Program-made: the position numbers and the translations under genes
Notes under the pieces: model-generated
What the model was told of the DNA's origin: nothing
The model's database searches: none
Seen by the model: the letters and a program-made list of their open reading frames with translations, nothing else
Assembly: GCA_035315885.1 (NCBI GenBank)
Contig: DATFXM010000159.1
Coordinates: 1 to 52,912 of the forward strand
Length of the DNA stretch: 52,912 nt
Direction: 5' to 3'
Source: DATFXM01 sp035315885
GTDB taxonomy: Bacteria > Acidobacteriota > Blastocatellia > UBA7656
Shown here: piece by piece, positions 17,696 to 25,315 of the stretch
Layout of the letters: every line of letters begins with the position of its first letter
How positions within the stretch are numbered: the first letter of the stretch is position 1

Positions 17696-17750
17696 AGTAT
17701 AGGGACGGCTATTTAAGGGACTGTGACGGGAATGTGAAATCAATGTGAAC
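17696..17750 (-). promoter_or_regulatory. Pho-box promoter of pstSCAB-phoU
   Basis: Reading the minus strand, GTTCACA (17750-17744), TTTCACA (17739-17733) and CGTCACA (17728-17722) are direct repeats spaced exactly 11 bp. Then come 20 bp and the -10 box TATACT (17701-17696). There is no separate -35; the repeats take its place, as at PhoB-activated class II promoters. The site is about 50-105 bases before the pstS start. Confidence 0.85.
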
Positions 17751-17839
17751 ATCAGACAGGGACTTCGGCCCTGACACGCCGCAGCAAAGTCTTGCTCCTT
17801 TGTGACTTCGCCTAATCCCAGTTGAGACTCTTTCGGTAC

Positions 17840-19600
17840 CTATGAAGCGGAGACCGAGATCCCGGCAACTCGCTCGAGCGTTCTCGGGTCTACCCTCGAG
17901 AGCCGGACGACTATCAGCCCGTCAAGCGAATCTCCAAAATGTGGATCTCGGTTGAACGACAGCACCTCGGCGTTTAGCCGCAGATATTGTCGCAGAAGAA
18001 CCGGCAGGCCCTTTCCATCGGCCTCGAGGTCGGACACGACGTCGGACAGCTCTTCTATGTCTCGCGGTCTGACCTCAAATTCGCCGGCCATCGGAACAAA
18101 CGGTATTCGAGCCTTTACCATTGAGCCTAGCTGCTGGTTGTAGTGGCGCTCTTTCAGAAACTCCACCATCAAACCGCGAGAGGCGCTCGAGTAGCTATTG
18201 CTTACGCTGACCGCCCCAAAGAGAGTCTCACATTGCGGGTTGCGGGCGAGCAGCTTCCCGATTCCCTGCCACAACAGCATCAGCGGAGAAAAACTCCTCT
18301 GATACTCAGCGCGCACAAAGGCTCGACCCAGCTCCATCGAAGGGCCCAGCTTGTGAAGGAACGAATCGTCGTACTCAAAAAGCGTGCTCGTATACAGACC
18401 CGATCGGCCCATCTTTCCCAGAACGTCAGCGGTGCTGCCGACACGGTACGCTCCGACCAGTTCGTGAGCGTGGCGGTTCCAGACGAACAAGTGAATATAG
18501 TACGCATCGAATTCGTCCAGATCGCGGCTTTTCCCGGATCCTTCGCCAGCGGCCCTGAAAGCGATCTCCCGTTGGCGGCCGATCTCTTTTAACACGTGGG
18601 GCGACTTCCACGCGTTTGTGTAAAAGACTTCATACTCGCCCTGCACCACCAACGTGTTTTGCTCTCGAAGCGCTTCGATCTCCTGGTTGAGGAGTTCGCC
18701 GGGCGTGGGTCGTGCGACCGGCTCCAGCAGCCGGGCTTCATCGCTTACGGGCGACTCGACCGGCGTCCGCCGCCGAAGCAAATAAGTCCGCTTTCTGAGA
18801 TAAGCGGTCACTTTGTCGTCGTCATCCAGCTCAGCGAGTCTTCGATGTCGAATCGGAACGCCGATGCGCACGTCAATGCGACGTCCGCGCTTATTCAACA
18901 GCTCGTGCGGCAGCATCGCGGTTCGAAGTCGCGGGTGCAGGAGCCCCGCAATCTGAAAAGCTGTTCCGTTGGAACCAGCAAAGTAGACCGGCACAACGGA
19001 CGCGCCGGTAATTCGTATAAGTTTGCCTACGGTGTTACTCCAGCGCGGATCGGTTATCGCGCGCTCTCTTACATTGAGGTGCGCTACTTCGCCCGCCGGA
19101 AACACCACCAGCATTCCGCGATTTCGGAGGAACTCCACCGCACGCTTCAGGCCTCGAACGTTTGAGCGAGGCGCGTCCGGGGTACCGAATGGATTAACCG
19201 GTATAGTGACGTCCTCGAGCTCTCTGATTCTGCAAAGGAGCGAGTTGGCAAGAAGCATCACATCGGGCCGCACTGATCTGAGCAGACAAAACAGAATGAT
19301 TCCTTCGACCGCGCCAAACGGATGGTTAGCGACAACTACGACCGGACCGGTTTTCGGTATACGAGCGATGTCGCGCGCCGTCGCTCGATAATCGACGTCG
19401 AGGGCCTCGAGGGCTCGTTCGAAGAGGTGTCTCGGATCCTCCGAGTCGACCAGTTCCTCATAGAACTCGCTTAGCTTGTCGAGTTGGAACAACCGCTCGA
19501 CCGGCCGCTTGATTAACCAGAACAACCGGCTGGTCACTTTTCCGTCGACAGTCGGAATCAATTCAAACGCCGACTGGTGTTGTTGTTTGACGGTCTGCAT
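17840..19600 (-). CDS. Two-domain acyltransferase (PlsC-like plus OlsB-like), candidate ornithine-lipid synthase OlsF
   Basis: Residues about 65-280 form a PlsC/hemolysin-type O-acyltransferase: ANHPFGAVEG (91-100) with His93 and an acidic Glu99, then FPAGEV (167-172) and PVYFAGSNG. Residues about 305-560 resemble GNAT-type N-acyltransferases of the OlsB family: EVFYTNAWKSP, LVGAYRVGST, MELGRAFVRAEYQRSFSPLMLLWQGIGK. OlsF, known from Serratia and Flavobacterium, has both activities in one chain and makes ornithine lipid, a phosphorus-free membrane lipid. The match of architecture is seen; the lipid product is inferred. Its own Pho-type promoter (19773-19827) and its place between pst and phoBR support phosphate-starvation control. 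The gene is single, with no frameshift. Confidence 0.8.
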   Translation of the reverse strand: MQTVKQQHQSAFELIPTVDGKVTSRLFWLIKRPVERLFQLDKLSEFYEELVDSEDPRHLFERALEALDVDYRATARDIARIPKTGPVVVVANHPFGAVEGIILFCLLRSVRPDVMLLANSLLCRIRELEDVTIPVNPFGTPDAPRSNVRGLKRAVEFLRNRGMLVVFPAGEVAHLNVRERAITDPRWSNTVGKLIRITGASVVPVYFAGSNGTAFQIAGLLHPRLRTAMLPHELLNKRGRRIDVRIGVPIRHRRLAELDDDDKVTAYLRKRTYLLRRRTPVESPVSDEARLLEPVARPTPGELLNQEIEALREQNTLVVQGEYEVFYTNAWKSPHVLKEIGRQREIAFRAAGEGSGKSRDLDEFDAYYIHLFVWNRHAHELVGAYRVGSTADVLGKMGRSGLYTSTLFEYDDSFLHKLGPSMELGRAFVRAEYQRSFSPLMLLWQGIGKLLARNPQCETLFGAVSVSNSYSSASRGLMVEFLKERHYNQQLGSMVKARIPFVPMAGEFEVRPRDIEELSDVVSDLEADGKGLPVLLRQYLRLNAEVLSFNRDPHFGDSLDGLIVVRLSRVDPRTLERVAGISVSAS

Positions 19601-19772
19601 TTTCGACTCCGCGGTCTTTCAAGAAAAAAGGGACATTGGACGTGACCCCAGTTTACGCCCAGTGCCCCTGCTTAAACATAAGCTCAGGTCCTCATCTCGG
19701 ATTAGCCGAACGAATCTTTGCCGCTCCTCGGAGCGGCGATCGATCCCCCGAGGGACCTCACTTCCAATGTGA

Positions 19773-19827
19773 ATGGTATGCCGGGCGAATTACGCGTGAG
19801 TGAACAGGCCCTGAACCTTTCCTGAAT
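19773..19827 (-). promoter_or_regulatory. Pho-box promoter of the OlsF-like gene
   Basis: On the minus strand ATTCAGG (19827-19821), GTTCAGG (19816-19810) and GTTCACT (19805-19799) are spaced exactly 11 bp. After 20 bp comes TACCAT (19778-19773), a fair -10. The geometry is identical to the pstS and phoU2 promoters. A lone TTCACAT lies just downstream at 19767-19773. The leader to the start at 19600 would be about 160 bases. Confidence 0.65.
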
Positions 19828-19870
19828 GCTTTGAGGCCAGTCGCGAGATGTTACTGTGAATGATTGGTCA

Positions 19871-20059
19871 CTAATTGAGATTCCCAGACACCAGGGATTC
19901 GAATACCAGCGTAGCGACAACCTCGTCGATCAGATCAATCTTCTGGTTTCGCAAAGACTGCATCAGCGATATGTAGTCGAGCACTTCCTGTGCTTCTTCT
20001 TCGCTCAGTCTGTCAGCGCGCAAGTTCAGTTTGTCGCGCAATGATGGGGTTCTCTGCAT
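19871..20059 (-). CDS. Small hypothetical helical protein, 62 residues
   Basis: ATG 20059 has a perfect AAGGAG five bases upstream, which is the main reason to call it. The product is highly charged and predicted helical (LRDKLNLRADRLSEEEAQEVLDYISLMQSL), with a Leu-rich tail. The RLSEEEAQEVLDYI part looks like small helical proteins of the antitoxin or DUF2281 kind, but no partner toxin is adjacent. I do not assign a function. It lies just upstream of the OlsF-like gene on the same strand, separated by that gene's own candidate promoter. Confidence 0.65.
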   Translation of the reverse strand: MQRTPSLRDKLNLRADRLSEEEAQEVLDYISLMQSLRNQKIDLIDEVVATLVFESLVSGNLN

Positions 20060-20215
20060 TACTGCTCCTTCCGCGGGGCGGCGCGAGTTCGTCAGAATCG
20101 AGTGCGAGCGTAGTCCAAATCTCTTAGGAGAGTATGACGGTCCGATTAATTTCGCCTGAACTTGTTGACCGGACCACGCCGACCAAATAATCCAGCGTCT
20201 AAATGGCGAGTAACA

Positions 20216-20270
20216 TTTAACATAAGATTAAGTTTTTGGTCATAGCACGATAACTGCTTACGCATAGAGT
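20216..20270 (+). promoter_or_regulatory. Weak candidate Pho box plus -10 before small coiled-coil genes
   Basis: TTTAACA (20216), ATTAAGT (20227) and GGTCATA (20238) are spaced 11 bp. After 20 bp comes TAGAGT (20265-20270). Transcription would start about 15 bases before the ATG at 20294. Spacing equals the strong Pho promoters, but the heptamers match nTTCACA poorly. Confidence 0.3.
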
Positions 20271-20293
20271 TAAGCTAGCAGGAAACTATATTC

Positions 20294-20557
20294 ATGGGGC
20301 CGGGACAAACCATGTCCAAGCAGTTGTTGGCGAGCGCGGCTCGCCTGGAAGATATCGCACGCAATCATACCTCAGCCGTAAAGCGAGTGTTGCGGGAGTA
20401 TTCAGAGATTGCGCAGGCATCAGGCAACACCGACATCACGGTTCTGGCCAAGGAACGAGAAGTCGATCGAGTTGTCGGGGAGTACCTGGCAGTGCATCGA
20501 GAGTTGCGCAGGATCCGAAAGAAATTGATGCGCAGTGTGCAGCGCGCGGCGGGGTGA
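20294..20557 (+). CDS. Small coiled-coil hypothetical protein, 87 residues
   Basis: The product is almost wholly helical and charged, with heptad-like Leu/Val spacing (LLASAARLEDIARN, REVDRVVGEYLAVHRELRRIRKKL) and a basic C-terminus. No family is recognised and there is no signal or membrane segment. AGGA lies about 10 bases before ATG 20294; ATG 20312 is an alternative start 6 codons in. It is followed after 55 bases by another coiled-coil gene in the same direction, so the pair may be one unit. Confidence 0.6.
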   Translation: MGPGQTMSKQLLASAARLEDIARNHTSAVKRVLREYSEIAQASGNTDITVLAKEREVDRVVGEYLAVHRELRRIRKKLMRSVQRAAG

Positions 20558-20612
20558 AGTTTTATTTCTCGACTAGCGAGTCTAGCCACCAGACCGGCGC
20601 AGGAGGGTTGAG

Positions 20613-20993
20613 ATGATCGAGAGGCGGCACCCGGCAGAATTATACGCGGCAGAACTTGAACGAGCGCGGACGCAGCTCCGGGCGCTTATAGAGTCAACTG
20701 ACGGATCGGCATCGGAGATTTGCGCAGCGGCCGTCAGAGTCAAGGAGCTCGAGTTGAGACTTGCCGCGTCCAGGCTGGCGCAAGCCGAATACTACCTGGC
20801 GTCGTTAAAGGCCCGCGTGAGCTTTCTCGAAGCTCGAACCGCCACGCCAGGCGTTGCGGCAAGAGCCGAGGAGCAGGAGTTGTCTTGGGCCCGCGAAGCG
20901 CTTCCCAGCAACATCGCAGCGGTCGCGAGCCTGTCGGAAGACGTGACGCGATTGAAACACGAGCTGAAAGGTCTGACGGTCCAGGCGGCATAG
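20613..20993 (+). CDS. Coiled-coil hypothetical protein, 126 residues
   Basis: ATG 20613 is preceded by AGGAGG with good spacing. The product is Ala/Glu/Leu-rich with three long helical segments (AAELERARTQLRALIES, AAVRVKELELRLAASRLAQAE, SEDVTRLKHELKGL), the pattern of a soluble coiled-coil protein. It has no Cys-rich or catalytic motif. No family is recognised. It lies 55 bases after the smaller coiled-coil gene. Confidence 0.65.
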   Translation: MIERRHPAELYAAELERARTQLRALIESTDGSASEICAAAVRVKELELRLAASRLAQAEYYLASLKARVSFLEARTATPGVAARAEEQELSWAREALPSNIAAVASLSEDVTRLKHELKGLTVQAA

Positions 20994-21005
20994 GGAGTTT
21001 CTGAG

Positions 21006-21155
21006 TTCTGAGTCGTTCCCGAGTGGCCGGTAGTCTTAATCGGTTCTATCTGAGAAGACCCTTACATCGGCGTAGGAAGTTTCTGAGTCGTTCCCGAGTG
21101 GTAGGCAGTATTAATCGGTTCTATCCGAGAAAGCCCTTACACCTGCAGTAGCCTC
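21006..21155. repeat. 75-bp tandem duplication
   Basis: Two copies begin at 21006 and 21081. Both carry CTGAGTCGTTCCCGAGTGG, then TTAATCGGTTCTATC and CCCTTACA, with scattered differences. It lies downstream of the coiled-coil gene and before a terminator. No ORF explains it. Confidence 0.8.
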
Positions 21156-21254
21156 CCTTTGGATTCCAGCCATACTTCTGAGGAACGCTCGGGCAAGTTG
21201 TCTGGAGCTTCGCTTAGCGAGGACTTGCCGGCGGGCGCACTCGGGGCTCGGAAG

Positions 21255-21297
21255 AAAAAAAGGGTGGAACGGGTTTTTGGAGCCGTTCCACCTTTTA
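21255..21297. terminator. Bidirectional Rho-independent terminator
   Basis: GGTGGAACGG (21263-21272) and CCGTTCCACC (21283-21292) form a perfect 10-bp stem with a 10-base loop. It is flanked by A7 upstream and TTTT downstream, so it can work on both strands. It follows the coiled-coil gene pair. Confidence 0.85.
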
Positions 21298-21498
21298 ACT
21301 GCAGGCTCGCTGGTCACGAGTTGATCGGCGCGACCAGCACATCGGGTTTGGTCTACCAGTCAGCTGGAAGGATTATTCGCATACTAAACGGGTGGCGTTA
21401 GACCCGTATTGCGTGAACCTGAACTCGACGTTAACAGTGCCGCTGGGCGTAAGTGCGGGAGTCTAAGTGCTGAGTGCTAAGTGCTGAGTGCCGACTTT
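21298..21498. repeat. Intergenic space with a (GTGCTGA)n array at 21461-21492
   Basis: No gene is seen in 21298-21460. From 21461 about four copies of GTGCTGA/GTGCTAA lead directly into the composite palindrome at 21499. Confidence 0.6.
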
Positions 21499-21726
21499 CA
21501 ACCCCGAAGGGGTTGTAGAAATTCAGCCCAGGGTTGCCGTCCGCGGCTACCCTGGGGGGCAGTCCAATTGACGACCCAACCCCGAAGGGGTTGTAGAACC
21601 TCCACAACAAGCCAAATCCGTGTACCCTTCTTCAACCCCTTCGGGGTTGGATTCGCTAGACGACGAGACCCAGGGTAGCCGTGGACGGCAACCCTGGGCT
21701 ACGTTTCTACAACCCCTTCGGGGTTG
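21499..21726. repeat. Composite nested palindrome, copy B (228 bp)
   Basis: This copy has all four AACCCCGAAGGGGTTG boxes intact (21499, about 21577, about 21633, 21710). Between boxes 1-2 and 3-4 lie the facing blocks AGCCCAGGGTTGCCGTCCGC and the reverse form around 21668-21700. The central spacer differs from copies A and C while the boxes are nearly identical. Confidence 0.9.
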
Positions 21727-21729
21727 AAA

Positions 21730-21781
21730 GTCAGCACTCAGGACTCAGCACTTCATAACTCAGCACTCAGCACTCAGAACT
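21730..21781. repeat. (CTCAGCA)n heptamer array
   Basis: About six copies of CTCAGCA/CTCAGGA/CTCAGAA directly follow palindrome B, in the orientation opposite to the array on its other side. The palindrome is therefore framed by inverted arrays. Confidence 0.8.
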
Positions 21782-21869
21782 CCCTTCGTTGACCTGCTAT
21801 CAGGTTTCGACTATCCTGATCGGACCGCATCTCCCAGTTTCTTACTTTAAACTTGACCGGAGGGTTCCG

Positions 21870-22133
21870 ATGATCAGCGATTTATCTCGTCGTTCGCTTC
21901 TTAGATTTGTACTTCCAGCAGCGGCAGCAGTAGCGTTCATGTTACCTCGCAGAGCCAAAGCGGCTGTCGATCAGCCACACATGCACGCCGCCCTCGAAGC
22001 ACTAAGGAGCGCCGCGAAAGAACTTGAAGCCGCATCACAGGACAAAGGGGGACACAGAGCCAAAGCCCTCAACCACGTACACCAAGCCATAGACGAGTGC
22101 GAACGGGGAATCAAGTTCGAAAGGCGCCACTGA
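21870..22133 (+). CDS. Small exported protein with twin-arginine-like signal
   Basis: ATG 21870 has GGAGGG 7 bases upstream. The 87-residue product begins ISDLSRRSLLRFVLPAAAAVAF, where SRRSLLR fits the Tat consensus (S-R-R-x-L-L), and a cleavage-like RRAKAA follows. The mature part is short, helical and His/Lys-rich (HMHAALEALRSAAKELEAA, DKGGHRAKALNHVHQAIDE). Similar small secreted proteins are widespread in bacteria but have no known function. It is convergent with phoR, ending 44 bases from it. The longer open frame from 21789 lacks a ribosome-binding site. Confidence 0.75.
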   Translation: MISDLSRRSLLRFVLPAAAAVAFMLPRRAKAAVDQPHMHAALEALRSAAKELEAASQDKGGHRAKALNHVHQAIDECERGIKFERRH

Positions 22134-22177
22134 GCCCGTTTCAACAAGAAAAAGCTGACCACTCCTTCTGGCCGCGC

Positions 22178-23485
22178 TTACTCTGTCGCTACTTTGACGT
22201 TTGAAGCTGTGGCAGGAGCTGCCGCGTCAGCCCTCGGAAGAGAAAACGAGAACCGGGACCCTCGTCCCAGTTCACTTTCAACTGACACTTCACCGCCGTG
22301 GGCCTGGACAAGATGCTTGACGATTGCCAGACCCAGGCCCGTTCCTTCAGTCCTCCGAGAACGCGACCGGTCAGCGCGATAAAGCCGCTCGAAAACGCGA
22401 GGAAGATCCGAGGCCGCGATTCCAATTCCCGTATCCTCAACGCTGATGTTCATCAGCTCGCCCTCCCGGTGCGCTTTGACGCGAACCTCGCCCCCGGGCC
22501 GATTGAATTTCACAGCGTTGTCGATCAGGTTGTAGAGAATCTGGCCGATTCTGGTCCGGTCGGCGCGCACCATCGTTTGATCATCAACGTCCACCGTTAC
22601 CGTGACTGATGCGCCGGCACGTCTGGCCTCAAGCAAGACAATCACGTCCAGAACCGCGGTCTTTAATCGAAACGGCTCCAACTCGAGCTTGATTGTTCCT
22701 GATTCGATTGCCGAGAGGTCAGAAATATCCGAGACCAGTTCGCTCATCCTTGCCGCGTGCTTATGCAGCCGCTCGACGAACCTCAGTCTGTTCTCGGCAT
22801 CGTCGATGGCCCCTTCCAGCAGAGTCTCTGAATTCGCCAGAATCGCAGTCAACGGCGTTCGAAGCTCGTGCGAAAGGTTCGCAAAGAATTCTCTTCGAAC
22901 TTTCTCCAGTTGCTCGAGACGTGAGATGTCAAAGAATACTCCCATCGCAAGATCGCGGCCGAGCGGCGCAACGCTCAAATGAAAGATGCGGCCGTCGGCT
23001 CCAGCCAACTCCACCCGGACTTCGCTTGGCCGCTTCTCCGACAGCGCGCACCGAAACGCCTCGTTTATCGCCGGATCTCTGGTGGTATCGACCAGGCGAA
23101 CTGAATCGCTGCTCCTGCCCATGCTGGAGTCTGACTCAGGCAGCCTGACGATTCTCTGCGCAGCCCGGTTATACAACACGACACGCTTGTCGGAATCTAC
23201 AATAAGCACTCCTTCCCGCATCGTAGAAAGCAAGCCGGTCAACAACCTGTTGGTCTGTTCGGTGCGCGCCGCCTCGCGCAGATTCTCTTCCATAACTTCG
23301 TTGTGGCGGTTGAGTACGTAGCGAGAGATAAAGAAGGAGAGAAATCCGACTACAAAGACCGTGATCACATGCGACGTGACTATCGAAATGTGAGGGAACG
23401 CTACGGTCTTTATAGTTTCATAAGCCGCGAAGAGGGCGACCGATACGCCCGTCGCTAGCCACACTCTTCGTTCGAGATCCACCAT
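22178..23485 (-). CDS. phoR: Phosphate regulon sensor histidine kinase PhoR
   Basis: PhoR senses phosphate supply through PstSCAB/PhoU and controls PhoB. The 435-residue product has two membrane helices (about 10-28 and 35-55), then a PAS domain (about 80-190). HisKA follows with phosphorylated His206 in FANLSHELRTPL, then HATPase with N323 (LIDNAVKFN), DTGIGI (351-356) and GTGLGL (381-386). There is almost no periplasmic loop, which is typical of PhoR. It lies 107 bases after phoB on the same strand and closes the phoU2-phoB-phoR unit. Confidence 0.92.
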   Translation of the reverse strand: MVDLERRVWLATGVSVALFAAYETIKTVAFPHISIVTSHVITVFVVGFLSFFISRYVLNRHNEVMEENLREAARTEQTNRLLTGLLSTMREGVLIVDSDKRVVLYNRAAQRIVRLPESDSSMGRSSDSVRLVDTTRDPAINEAFRCALSEKRPSEVRVELAGADGRIFHLSVAPLGRDLAMGVFFDISRLEQLEKVRREFFANLSHELRTPLTAILANSETLLEGAIDDAENRLRFVERLHKHAARMSELVSDISDLSAIESGTIKLELEPFRLKTAVLDVIVLLEARRAGASVTVTVDVDDQTMVRADRTRIGQILYNLIDNAVKFNRPGGEVRVKAHREGELMNISVEDTGIGIAASDLPRVFERLYRADRSRSRRTEGTGLGLAIVKHLVQAHGGEVSVESELGRGSRFSFSLPRADAAAPATASNVKVATE

Positions 23486-23592
23486 TCGCCGGTTTCGGAT
23501 CGCGGATTTGGGGTCGACAGGCTAATAATCCTTGATCTGAGTGCGCCGGTCAACGCGAGGCGGGTTTCCGCCAGGGACTGCGGAGCCGACGG

Positions 23593-24330
23593 TCAGTCTT
23601 CGCGTTTGGTAGCTTCGGGCAACCGATATCCGATGCCGGTAATAGTCTCGATCACCTTTTGATCGCCCAGCTTCTGACGGAGTCTTCTGATGTGAACGTC
23701 CAGGGTGCGAGAATCTCCGTAGTAGCTCATTCCCCAGACTCGGTCCAGCAGCACTTCACGGGTCATGACGCGGCCCTGATTCCTTGCGAGCTGCTCCAGG
23801 AGTGCGAACTCTTTTCTGGTAAGCCTGACTTCGCGTCCGGAGTAGCGTACGCTGAAAGCGGCGGGATCGATCCGGAGCGTCCCGTTGTCGAAAACGGGGC
23901 CGTCCAGCTTCAGGCCTTGTGCTCTCCGCAAGAGGGCTTTTACCCGAGCGATCAGCTCGCGCATGCCGAAAGGCTTGGTGATGTAGTCATCGGCGCCGAG
24001 GTTCAGACCTAACACCTTGTCGGATTCCTCCGCCCGCGCGGTGAGCATCAGGATCGGGACGCGTGAGGTGGTGGCCTCGCCTCGAAGCCGGCGGCATATC
24101 TCGAGACCGCTCATCTGCGGCAGGTTCAGATCCAACAAGACAAGGCTCGGCGGGCGATCCATAATCACTTCGAGCGCGTTTTCTCCGGTCGCTGCTACGC
24201 GTACTCGAAAGCCTTCGCGTTCGAGGTTGTAGCGGATCGAGTCGGCGATGTCTTCGTCGTCCTCGACGATCACCACAGTTTGAATTCGGGCGTCGTCGCT
24301 GGTTAACGGCATTGCAGTTGTTGCTACCAT
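23593..24330 (-). CDS. phoB: Phosphate regulon response regulator PhoB/PhoP
   Basis: This is a two-domain OmpR/PhoB-class regulator of 245 residues. The receiver has the acidic pair in VEDDED (22-27), phosphoacceptor Asp67 (LLDLNLP), Thr97 (MLTARA) and Lys119 (ITKPFG). The DNA-binding winged helix ends VHIRRLRQKLGDQ and TITGIGYRL. It should bind the 11-bp-spaced nTTCACA repeats in this window. ATG 24330 overlaps the end of phoU2 by 7 bases, so expression is coupled. Confidence 0.93.
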   Translation of the reverse strand: MVATTAMPLTSDDARIQTVVIVEDDEDIADSIRYNLEREGFRVRVAATGENALEVIMDRPPSLVLLDLNLPQMSGLEICRRLRGEATTSRVPILMLTARAEESDKVLGLNLGADDYITKPFGMRELIARVKALLRRAQGLKLDGPVFDNGTLRIDPAAFSVRYSGREVRLTRKEFALLEQLARNQGRVMTREVLLDRVWGMSYYGDSRTLDVHIRRLRQKLGDQKVIETITGIGYRLPEATKRED

Positions 24331-25040
24331 ATTGAATGCTTAATTACTTGTCCACGGGACATGTAAATGATCTGCTCGCAAATATTGGTGACGTAGTCAG
24401 CGATGCGCTCGAGGTGTTTGAGTACGCTTAACCACTGCGCACCGCGTACGACGTTTGCAGGATCGCTCTTCATCACCGCGATGACTTGCTCGTAGAGCCT
24501 ATCGTAATAGGAGTCCACTTCGTCGTCACGCGAAATTGTCTTCTGCGCGCGTTCTGGATCACCGGAGGTGAACGCGTCCAGCCCGGCGACCAGCATTTCC
24601 TGAACTATGCGAGCCATCGGCGCAAGATCGAATGCCGTATCGATTGCCGGCTCGGATGCCAACGACAAACAATGTTTTGCGATGTTGACCGCATGGTCGG
24701 CGATGCGTTCCACCATTGGCGCTGTTCTGGCGACGGACACCACGAAACGCAGGTCCGAAGCCGCAGGCTGCTTCAGCACCAGAATATCGACGCACATCTG
24801 ATCGACCTCAAGCTCCATCTGATCGATGCTGTCGTCTTCTCGAATCACTCGCTCGGCAAGCTCTAGGTCTCGCTCTGACAGGGACCGCATTGCAAGCATT
24901 ATTGCCTTCTCCGCGGCGCCGCCCATGATGAGCAGTTTATCGCGGAGCGCGTTTAGGTTTTCTTCGATGAGGCGTTTGTGCATAGGACGAACCTGAATCT
25001 CGGGTTTCGCATCGTTAGATCCGGCCAGAGGTGACGTCAA
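24324..25040 (-). CDS. phoU: PhoU, second copy, first gene of phoU2-phoB-phoR
   Basis: The 238-residue product is a close paralogue of PhoU at 13085-13744; identical long stretches include the segment from DQMCVDILVLKQPAASDLRF to RIADHAVNIAKH. Both acidic motifs are present (REDDSIDQMELEVDQ, SRDDEVDSYYDR). The start is decided by the ribosome-binding site: AAGGAG lies six bases before TTG 25040, while Met 24983 has none. A leader peptide-like segment of 19 residues precedes the PhoU domain. The operon has its own Pho-type promoter, so this copy should rise under phosphate starvation and may serve as feedback on PhoR (inference). Confidence 0.93.
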   Translation of the reverse strand: MTSPLAGSNDAKPEIQVRPMHKRLIEENLNALRDKLLIMGGAAEKAIMLAMRSLSERDLELAERVIREDDSIDQMELEVDQMCVDILVLKQPAASDLRFVVSVARTAPMVERIADHAVNIAKHCLSLASEPAIDTAFDLAPMARIVQEMLVAGLDAFTSGDPERAQKTISRDDEVDSYYDRLYEQVIAVMKSDPANVVRGAQWLSVLKHLERIADYVTNICEQIIYMSRGQVIKHSIW

Positions 25041-25173
25041 ATCAAACTCCTTTTGGATTTAACTGGCAGCCGTTGCATTATGCAAGGCTCTGCCGACTCG
25101 AGGTTCGCGATCATCAAAATTGGCGTGTCTGTCTCCTCTCGGCCTCGGGGAACTGCAATAAGCTTGAGAGCCA

Positions 25174-25228
25174 AGTATAAAAACGCGCCGTGGCGAAATT
25201 GTAAAGTATATGTGAACAGTTCGTTAAA
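25174..25228 (-). promoter_or_regulatory. Pho-box promoter of phoU2-phoB-phoR
   Basis: On the minus strand TTTAACG (25228-25222), GTTCACA (25217-25211) and CTTTACA (25206-25200) are spaced exactly 11 bp. They are followed by 20 bp and TATACT (25179-25174). The middle repeat and the -10 box are identical to those at pstS. This predicts autoregulation of phoB-phoR. Confidence 0.82.
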
Positions 25229-25289
25229 TGACTTCCGCGTTCCGCCTGCCGAGTAATGGCTTCTGAATTTCAGGCGCATGTCCGAGTTC

Positions 25290-25315
25290 GGACTCAGAAC
25301 TCAGAACTCAGAACT
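25290..25315. repeat. (CTCAGAA)n array supplying the metalloprotease stop
   Basis: Three copies of CTCAGAA overlap the 3' end of the next gene. Read on the minus strand, AAG TTC TGA of the array gives the last residues KF and the stop. Confidence 0.75.

Noticed and set aside
16560..19600. Prophage or recent transfer of the phosphate island
   Set aside because: No integrase, attachment-site duplication or obvious base-composition change is visible; xerC/D at 52052 has housekeeping architecture.
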